5,165 nucleotides of DNA from Paracoccaceae bacterium (lineage in GTDB: Bacteria > Pseudomonadota > Alphaproteobacteria > Rhodobacterales > Rhodobacteraceae): positions 1 to 5,165 of the forward strand of contig QKHF01000279.1 of assembly GCA_003250135.1 (NCBI GenBank), read 5' to 3'. This document shows, in pieces, positions 1-5,165 of the stretch. Below the pieces are notes generated by a model. It made no database searches. It was not told the origin of the DNA and saw nothing but the letters and a program-made list of their open reading frames with translations. How positions within the stretch are numbered: the first letter of the stretch is position 1; each line of letters starts with the position of its first letter. The translations under genes were made by a program, and so were the position numbers.

Positions 1-1429
1 GAAGCTCGGCTATCGCCAGCTGATCCGGGCCGCGCAGGTTCTGGGCCGGAAGCTCGAGCCCCTGGCGGCGGAGCGCGAGGCGCTGGGCGTCATGCTGCCG
101 AACTCGGCGGGCGCCGCGGTCACGTTCTTCGCGCTGCAGAGCATTGCGCGGACGCCCGCCATGCTGAACTTCACGGCCGGGGCGGACAGCATCGCCAGTT
201 GCTGCCGCGCGGCGGAGGTGAAGACGATCCTGACTTCGCGCGCGTTCATCGAAAAGGCGCAGCTGGCGGAGGTCGTCGCAGAGCTCTCTCGCGAGCGCCG
301 GGTCGTCTATCTGGAGGACGTTAAGGCCGGCGTGACCCTCTCGGACAAGATCCGCGGCGTCCTGCGGGGACATAAGGCGCACGTCGCGCAGCGCCCTGAG
401 GAGCCCGCAGCGATCCTGTTCACCTCCGGCTCGGAAGGCGCGCCGAAGGGCGTCGTCCTCTCGCACCAGAACATCCTGGCCAATATCGCGCAGGCCCTGG
501 CGCGCGTGGACGTGAATGGCGAGGACAAGGTCTTCAACGTGCTGCCCGTGTTTCATTCCTTCGGACTGACGGCTGGTCTGCTGATGCCGCTGCTGGCCGG
601 GGTGCCGGTCTTCCTCTACCCCTCGCCGCTGCACTACCGGATCGTGCCCGAGCTGATCTATCAGACCAACGCCACGATCCTGTTCGGCACCAACACCTTC
701 CTGTCCGGCTACGCCCGGTCCGCGCATGGCTATGATTTCCGCGCGCTGCGGCTGGTGCTGGCCGGGGCGGAGCCGGTGCGCGCGGATGTCCGCGCCCTCT
801 ACATGGAGCGGTTCGGCGTGCGTATTCTTGAAGGGTATGGGGTCACCGAGGCCGCGCCCGTCATCGCGATCAACACGCCGATGGAGAACCGCGCCGGGAC
901 GGTCGGGCGCCTGTCGCCGCTGATGGAGGCGCGACTTCAGCCGGTCGAGGGCGTGACCGAGGGCGGACGGCTGTTCGTGCGCGGCCCGAACGTCATGCTG
1001 GGTTACCTGAAGGACGACAATCCGGGCGTGCTGCTTCCGCCGACGGACGGCTGGCATGACACCGGCGACATCGTCTCCATCGACGAGGACGGGTTCATCA
1101 CGATCCGCGGCCGCGCCAAGCGTTTCGCCAAGCTGGGCGGCGAGATGGTGTCGCTGGCGGCGGTCGAGGCGTTGGCGCACGAGGCGTGGCCCGAGGCCGA
1201 CTCCGCCGCGGTGGCGACGTCCGACCCGCGCAAGGGCGAACGCATCACGCTGGTCACGACGGCGGCCGAGGCGACGCGCGAGCAGTTTGTTCATCAGGTC
1301 AGAACCAGGAGCGCGGCGGAGCTTCTCGTTCCCGCGGAGTTGGTTATCGTGGACGAACTGCCGGTCCTTGGGTCCGGCAAGACGGACTATCGCGCGCTGC
1401 AGGCGCTGATCGAGAACCGGCGGGTATAA
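1..1429 (+). CDS. aas: Aas-type acyl-ACP synthetase / lysophospholipid acyltransferase, C-terminal part (5' truncated)
   Basis: The reading frame is open from base 2, so 475 codons are present and the true start lies upstream. The ATG at 92 is internal, because the codons before it (LGYRQLIRAAQVLG...) continue the same domain. This is the adenylate-forming half of Aas, which activates a fatty acid with ATP and loads it on ACP for re-acylation of lysophosphatidylethanolamine at the inner membrane. Counting from the Met at 92, visible motifs are the phosphate-binding loop FTSGSEGAPKG (110-120), the family-typical FHSFGLT and YPSPLHYRIVPEL stretches (154-188), EGYGVTE (247-253), HDTGDI (322-327), the hinge GRAKRFAKLGGEMVS (340-354) and the C-terminal catalytic lysine in GSGK (Lys430). 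From memory, these stretches match E. coli Aas closely end to end. The PlsC-like acyltransferase domain, and any fused LplT-like MFS domain, would lie upstream and cannot be seen. A stand-alone acyl-CoA/ACP ligase is the alternative. Confidence 0.93.
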   Translation, partial: KLGYRQLIRAAQVLGRKLEPLAAEREALGVMLPNSAGAAVTFFALQSIARTPAMLNFTAGADSIASCCRAAEVKTILTSRAFIEKAQLAEVVAELSRERRVVYLEDVKAGVTLSDKIRGVLRGHKAHVAQRPEEPAAILFTSGSEGAPKGVVLSHQNILANIAQALARVDVNGEDKVFNVLPVFHSFGLTAGLLMPLLAGVPVFLYPSPLHYRIVPELIYQTNATILFGTNTFLSGYARSAHGYDFRALRLVLAGAEPVRADVRALYMERFGVRILEGYGVTEAAPVIAINTPMENRAGTVGRLSPLMEARLQPVEGVTEGGRLFVRGPNVMLGYLKDDNPGVLLPPTDGWHDTGDIVSIDEDGFITIRGRAKRFAKLGGEMVSLAAVEALAHEAWPEADSAAVATSDPRKGERITLVTTAAEATREQFVHQVRTRSAAELLVPAELVIVDELPVLGSGKTDYRALQALIENRRV

Positions 1430-1444
1430 CGGCGGCCTTCTTCT

Positions 1445-1450
1445 GGAGAA
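1445..1450 (+). promoter_or_regulatory. Ribosome binding site of the DUF2339 gene
   Basis: GGAGAA is followed by a 7-base spacer (CCAACCC) and then ATG at 1458, which is good Shine-Dalgarno spacing. It supports 1458 as the start codon. The gap from the upstream stop codon is only 28 bases and shows no recognisable promoter or terminator, which favours read-through from the aas-like gene. Confidence 0.75.
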
Positions 1451-1457
1451 CCAACCC

Positions 1458-4220
1458 ATGGAAATGTTCTTTGCCCCTCTGGTCATCATCCTGGTCGCGC
1501 ACCCGGTGATCACGCCGATCGTGCTGATCCTCTGGAACCGGCGGCTGGGGCGCGAGCTCGAAGAGCAAGGCAAGCGCCTGACCCACCAGCGGCTGCAGAT
1601 CGCGCAGTTGGAGAAGCTTGTTGCGGCGGGTCCTGCCGCGCCCCCGCCCGACGTGGCGGCGGAAGAGCCTGCCCCGCCGCCGGAAGCGCCGCCCGAAGTT
1701 GGCGAAGCTGCGCCCGCAGCGCCCGAGGAGGTTGGCGAAGAGCCGGAAGCCGAGGAGGCGGAAGAGCCGACGCTCCCCGCCGCGGCCAGAACGCCCGTCA
1801 TCGCCCGCGCGACGCCCGAGGAAGCGCCCGCCAAGCCGAAAAAGGCGTCCGTCCGGCTGGAGGAGACGCTGGCCTCCAGCTGGATGATCTGGCTTGGCGC
1901 CATCGCGGTCGGGCTGAGCGCCGTCTTTCTCTTCACCTATGCGATCGAGCAGGGCTGGCTGGGCCCCGAAGCGCGCGTCGCACTTGGGATGCTGCTGGGC
2001 GTCGCGCTGATCGCCGGGGGCGAGTGGCTGCGCCGGCATTCCTTCGCGGCTCTGTCGAAGGTCGTGAAGCCGGATTACGCCCCGCCCGCGCTTGTCGCCT
2101 CCGGCGTCTTCGCGCTCTATGTCAGCAGTTTCGCCGCCCATGCGCTTTACGGCCTGGTCGGCGCCATCGTGGCTTTCATCGCGCTCGCCGTGGTCAGTTT
2201 CGCCGGTCTTTTACTGGCGCTTCGGCACGGCGCTTTCGTCGCGCTGATGGCGCTGGGCGGCGGCTATCTGGTGCCGGCGCTGATCGAGTCTGACGTCCCG
2301 CAGGCTCTGCCCGTGTTTCTCTATCTCTTCGTGCTGACCGCCGCGTGTCTGGCGCTGATGATGTACCGCGACTGGTGGTTCCTCGCCTTCGCGACGCTGG
2401 TCGGCGCGCTCGGCTGGCCGATCCTCTGGCTGGTGGGTCCATGGGTGACGGCGGATCAGGGCGTTCTCGGCCCCTATGCCGTGGGGATCGGCGCGCTGTT
2501 CGCGATCTTCAGCGTGCGACTGCCTGTGAAGACCGCCAAGACCCCCGCCACCGCCTGGCTCGCCGGGATGCTGGCCAACACCTCTGGCCTCGGCTTCGCG
2601 CTGAGCGGCGCAGTGGTCGTGCTGCTGGCGATGGCCTCCGACTACAACGAGGCGTCCTTCATCTTCCTCGGTCTCTTCGCGGTCATGGGACTCGCCTTCG
2701 GCCTGCGGCGCGCGGCCTATGAAAGCCTCGCCGTGGTCTCGATTCTGGTCCTCGCGGTCGCCGTGTTTCTGTGGCCGCAACCCTACCAGATCACCCAACC
2801 GCAGCAGCTTCAGGAACTCGGCGTCGAGAGCTACCGAACGGCGTTCGGCCCGTTCATCATGCCGCCGGAGTTTCTGGTCTTCGCGCGCGCGCTGGCGGTG
2901 TTCGCCGTCGGCGCGGGGATCGGCTGCGTCGCCGCCATGCGCTCCGCCGCCACCCCACCGGTCTGGAGCGCCATCGCGGCGGGGGCGCCGGTCTATTTCT
3001 TCGTCATCGGCTACTGGCGCATCGGCGGGTTCGAGATCGACGTCGCCTGGGCGGCGATCTCGCTGGGCGTGGCGATATTCAACCTGTTGGCGGCCGCCTA
3101 TGCGCGGCGGGCGCTGAGCGGCCGCGCTGGCGATATCTGCGTCGGGTTCTTCGCGACCGCCTGCACGACCGCGCTGGCGCTGACCTTCACCTGCCTGTTC
3201 CGGGAGGCCTGGCTGACGGTCGCGATCTCGGTCGAGGTTCTGGCGCTCGCCTGGATCTGGTCGGAACTGCGGGTGCGCGAGATCCGCGCGGTCATCTACA
3301 TCGCCATCGCCGTGGTCGCCATCCGCCTGATCTTCAACTACCGGATCCTCGATTACGAGGGCGGCGCGTTCCTGGCGTTCAACTGGGTGCTCTACGGCTA
3401 TGGCCTGCCAGCGCTGGCGCTGTATCTGGCCACCCGGTTCCTGGGCGACGCCAAGAGCGACCCGCTCGCCGCGCTCTGCCGGATCATGGCCATCGTGTTC
3501 GCCTTCCTGATGGTGGCGCTGCAACTCAGGATCTGGACGGCCGGATCGCTCGCCAGTCCCTATTACGGCCTGTTCGATCAGGCGGTGCAGACGGCGTGGT
3601 GGATCATCGCCGCCGGGCTGCTTCTGCGGAAGGAGCTGGACGAGGACCTGCCGCAGGCCTGGTACGGGGGCGTCCTGCTTCTCGTCATCGCGGCGCTGCA
3701 GATCGTGTTCGGCCACATCCTGTGGAACAACCCTCTCTGGACCCATGAGCCGGTGGGCGCCTTGCCGCTCCTGAACCTGCTGGGCCTCGCCTATCTTCTG
3801 CCCGCGTTCCTGTTCTGGGCGCTCGGCGGCCTTGACGGGTTCATGCTGTCCCGGAAAGTGCGAAAGCCGCTCCGCATCGCCTCCAGCATCCTCGTGTTCC
3901 TGTATCTCACGCTGGAAGTGCGGCGGGCGTTCCAGGGCGGCAGAGCCTTCGACCTGGCCTATGGCGTAGGAGATGCGGAGGTCTACGCCTATTCAGCCGT
4001 CTGGATCGCCTATGCGCTGGTCCTTCTGGGCGTCGGCATTCTGTGGAAGTCCAGCTTCTGGCGCTACACGTCGCTGACCGTGCTGATCGTGACGGTCCTC
4101 AAGGTCTTCCTCTACGACATGTCCGACCTGACGGGCCTCTACCGCGTCGCGTCCTTCCTGGGCCTCGGACTGACGCTGATCGGCATCGGCTACATCTATC
4201 GACGGTTCGTGTTCAGGTGA
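1458..4220 (+). CDS. DUF2339 family large polytopic membrane protein, function unknown
   Basis: Complete 920-residue protein. Residues 5-26 form an N-terminal membrane anchor. A charged heptad-like stretch (about 29-55) that may form a coiled coil follows, then a Pro/Ala/Glu-rich linker (58-130). About 25 further hydrophobic segments run from about 143 to 914. DUF2339 hallmarks are the first core segments, WLGAIAVGLSAVFLFTYAIE and GWLGPEARVALGMLLG (145-181), the FNWVLYGYGLPAL block (641-653), YSAVWI (845-850) and the strongly conserved end VLKVFLYDMSDLTGLYR (880-896) plus SFLGLGLTLIGIGYIYRR. The family is found in Gram-negative bacteria and has no established biochemical role. The many segments with a few embedded charged residues (Lys882, Asp887, Asp890, Arg896) would suit transport or lipid handling, but that is inference. 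The start is supported by a good ribosome site. The gene lies 28 bases after aas and is probably co-transcribed. No DUF3999-type partner, which I recall next to some family members, is present in the window. Confidence 0.92.
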   Translation: MEMFFAPLVIILVAHPVITPIVLILWNRRLGRELEEQGKRLTHQRLQIAQLEKLVAAGPAAPPPDVAAEEPAPPPEAPPEVGEAAPAAPEEVGEEPEAEEAEEPTLPAAARTPVIARATPEEAPAKPKKASVRLEETLASSWMIWLGAIAVGLSAVFLFTYAIEQGWLGPEARVALGMLLGVALIAGGEWLRRHSFAALSKVVKPDYAPPALVASGVFALYVSSFAAHALYGLVGAIVAFIALAVVSFAGLLLALRHGAFVALMALGGGYLVPALIESDVPQALPVFLYLFVLTAACLALMMYRDWWFLAFATLVGALGWPILWLVGPWVTADQGVLGPYAVGIGALFAIFSVRLPVKTAKTPATAWLAGMLANTSGLGFALSGAVVVLLAMASDYNEASFIFLGLFAVMGLAFGLRRAAYESLAVVSILVLAVAVFLWPQPYQITQPQQLQELGVESYRTAFGPFIMPPEFLVFARALAVFAVGAGIGCVAAMRSAATPPVWSAIAAGAPVYFFVIGYWRIGGFEIDVAWAAISLGVAIFNLLAAAYARRALSGRAGDICVGFFATACTTALALTFTCLFREAWLTVAISVEVLALAWIWSELRVREIRAVIYIAIAVVAIRLIFNYRILDYEGGAFLAFNWVLYGYGLPALALYLATRFLGDAKSDPLAALCRIMAIVFAFLMVALQLRIWTAGSLASPYYGLFDQAVQTAWWIIAAGLLLRKELDEDLPQAWYGGVLLLVIAALQIVFGHILWNNPLWTHEPVGALPLLNLLGLAYLLPAFLFWALGGLDGFMLSRKVRKPLRIASSILVFLYLTLEVRRAFQGGRAFDLAYGVGDAEVYAYSAVWIAYALVLLGVGILWKSSFWRYTSLTVLIVTVLKVFLYDMSDLTGLYRVASFLGLGLTLIGIGYIYRRFVFR
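1629..1847 (+). repeat. Pro/Ala/Glu-rich low-complexity linker with an imperfect 11-codon repeat
   Basis: This stretch encodes residues 58-130 of the DUF2339 protein, dominated by P, A and E and turning K/R-rich just before the membrane core. The decamer GTTGGCGAAG occurs at 1698-1707 and again at 1731-1740, exactly 33 bases apart, within repeated PPEVGE / PEEVGE units. It probably arose by slippage or small duplication. It should act as a disordered spacer between the N-terminal anchor and the membrane core. Its side of the membrane cannot be fixed from sequence alone, though the N-terminal RR after the first segment suggests the cytoplasm. Confidence 0.7.
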
Positions 4221-4226
4221 ACCGGC

Positions 4227-4254
4227 GGGGGCGGACGTTCATCCGGCCGCCCCT
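4227..4254. terminator. GC-rich hairpin in the convergent gap (possible weak bidirectional terminator)
   Basis: GGGGCGG (4228-4234) is the exact complement of CCGCCCC (4247-4253), with one further G-T pair outside and a 12-base loop. An alternative inner hairpin, CGGA/TCCG around CGTTCA, is also possible. It lies between the stop codons of two convergent genes, where a shared terminator is expected. Neither strand has a proper U-tract after the stem, so intrinsic termination would be weak. It could be a chance stem in GC-rich DNA. Confidence 0.35.
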
Positions 4255-4262
4255 CCGAAAAC

Positions 4263-5165
4263 TCACAAGACCTGGCTCAACAGCTCCGCCGGGTGCCGCG
4301 GCTTGCGGCCGAGCAGGCGTTTGGTCTGTGAGCGGCAGGAGAACCCGGTCGCCAGCGCGCGATCGCCCGCCTCCCTCATCGGCTTCTCCCACGACATCCC
4401 GTAAAGCTGTTTCGACATGTCGAGATGCTCGGACTCGTGGCCGAAGAGTCCCGCCATGCCGCAGCAGCCGGTGCTGACCACGTCCAGTTTCAGCCCCAGC
4501 GCCGCGAAGATCGCCTTCCAGCGCCCGCCCGCCGCCGGGTCAGAGGTCTTCTCGGTGCAATGCAGGAACAGCTTGTAGGGTTCCTGATCCGCGCCTGCTA
4601 TAGGCGTCAGCCGGTCGAGCCGCTCGAACAGGAACCGGTCCAGACTCTGCGCGTGGTAGCCCGGCTTGATATCGCCCTTAGAGAACTCGCTGGCCAACAG
4701 GTTGGTGACGGCGGGCTCCATGCTGACCATCGGCGCGCCATGGGCCGCGATCTCGTTCAAATACGCCACCGACTCGCGCCGGACGTCGTCGAACTCCGTC
4801 TTGAAGCCGCGCACCTGCAAGGCCTTGCCGTTGCGGATCATCGGCGTCGCAAACACCTTGAAGCCGAGCGCTTGCAACGTGTCAGCGAAGGCCGCGACCT
4901 GGTTGGTCTCATACGGGCCGGTGAAGCTGTCGATCACCAGGATGACAGCGTCCTCGGGCAGCGACTCACCGCCGAAAAGCGTGGGGATTCCGCGCGCGCT
5001 GAGGACGGCCTCCGCGGTCTCCCGCGAGAACCCCGGCGCGTCCACGATCTGATACAACGCGCGGATCAGCGCGCGAGAGATCGGGTTGCCCATCATAAGG
5101 TTCGCCAGCGCCGGCAGGCGGCGACCGATCAGGCTCGCCGTCTCCATATTCTTGACCAGCAGGTC
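4263..5165 (-). CDS. ydiJ: YdiJ-type FAD/Fe-S oxidoreductase (D-2-hydroxyglutarate dehydrogenase family), C-terminal part (5' truncated)
   Basis: On the minus strand the frame stays open to the window edge, giving 300 codons that end at a TGA at 4265-4263. The Met at 5147 is internal: the preceding codons read DLLVKN and continue the YdiJ alignment. YdiJ proteins are about 1,000 residues long, with an N-terminal FAD-binding/GlcD-like part, a ferredoxin-like 4Fe-4S part and a C-terminal cysteine-rich CCG domain. Only the last section is here. Counting from that Met, visible marks are VIDSFTGPYE (71-80), FHDR-free but family-typical NGKALQVRGF (106-115), LHCTE (195-199, Cys197), GCCGMAG (227-233, Cys228 and Cys229) and ATGFSCRSQ (266-274, Cys271), all at the places recalled for E. 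coli YdiJ. These cysteines resemble the cofactor-binding set of heterodisulfide-reductase-like CCG domains. E. coli YdiJ oxidises D-2-hydroxyglutarate to 2-oxoglutarate. Substrate here is inferred from family. The gene is convergent with the DUF2339 gene and so probably separately transcribed. Confidence 0.9.
   Translation of the reverse strand, partial: DLLVKNMETASLIGRRLPALANLMMGNPISRALIRALYQIVDAPGFSRETAEAVLSARGIPTLFGGESLPEDAVILVIDSFTGPYETNQVAAFADTLQALGFKVFATPMIRNGKALQVRGFKTEFDDVRRESVAYLNEIAAHGAPMVSMEPAVTNLLASEFSKGDIKPGYHAQSLDRFLFERLDRLTPIAGADQEPYKLFLHCTEKTSDPAAGGRWKAIFAALGLKLDVVSTGCCGMAGLFGHESEHLDMSKQLYGMSWEKPMREAGDRALATGFSCRSQTKRLLGRKPRHPAELLSQVL

Noticed and set aside
1283..1312. Locally lower GC with AGA and AGG arginine codons near the end of the aas-like gene
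   Set aside because: The frame stays intact, and the protein on both sides aligns with Aas at nearly the expected spacing. There is no evidence of a frameshift or insertion, so it is ordinary variation in a poorly conserved linker.
1344..2141. A 265-codon minus-strand open frame across the aas-DUF2339 junction
   Set aside because: It is low-complexity Arg/Gly-rich sequence antisense to the two real genes and their ribosome site, consistent with a composition artefact.
2211..3746. A 511-codon open frame on the minus strand inside the DUF2339 gene
   Set aside because: Its translation is rich in R, D, E, Q, H and G with no recognisable domain, which is what the antisense of a high-GC hydrophobic membrane gene gives. 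The plus-strand frame has clear family motifs.
2771..3748. A 325-codon plus-strand open frame in another frame of the DUF2339 gene
   Set aside because: It is very Arg/Gly/Ala-rich and has no motifs. It is a shadow of the membrane protein frame.
4666..5052. A 128-codon plus-strand open frame opposite the ydiJ-like gene
   Set aside because: The opposite strand encodes recognisable YdiJ C-terminal sequence through this whole stretch, and this frame shows no domain or convincing ribosome site.

Overview
This GC-rich chromosomal window, with strong G/C preference at third codon positions, looks like a Gram-negative proteobacterium. An alphaproteobacterium is a reasonable guess from composition and protein flavour, but nothing here proves the class. 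It holds three protein genes and almost no non-coding DNA. I see no RNA genes, insertion sequences, phage genes, CRISPR arrays or origins.

Layout. Positions 1-1429 (+) are the C-terminal part of an Aas-type acyl-ACP synthetase (acyl-[ACP]-phospholipid O-acyltransferase family), cut off at its 5' end by the window edge. After a 28-base gap with a clear Shine-Dalgarno site, a complete 920-codon gene (1458-4220, +) encodes a very large polytopic membrane protein of the DUF2339 family, whose function is unknown. A 42-base convergent gap with a GC-rich hairpin follows. Positions 4263-5165 (-) are the last 300 codons of a YdiJ-type FAD/iron-sulfur oxidoreductase (D-2-hydroxyglutarate dehydrogenase family), truncated by the right edge of the window.

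How they fit together. The aas-like gene and the DUF2339 gene are close and co-directional, so they are probably co-transcribed. Both products should act at the inner membrane: one re-acylates lysophospholipids using ACP, and the other is an uncharacterised protein with about 26 membrane segments. A joint role in envelope lipid maintenance is an inference from adjacency only. The ydiJ-like gene faces the other way and is probably a separate transcription unit in 2-hydroxyacid oxidation.

Most of the window is ordinary housekeeping or membrane metabolism. The least understood item is the DUF2339 protein. I found no convincing sign of a new multi-gene system.
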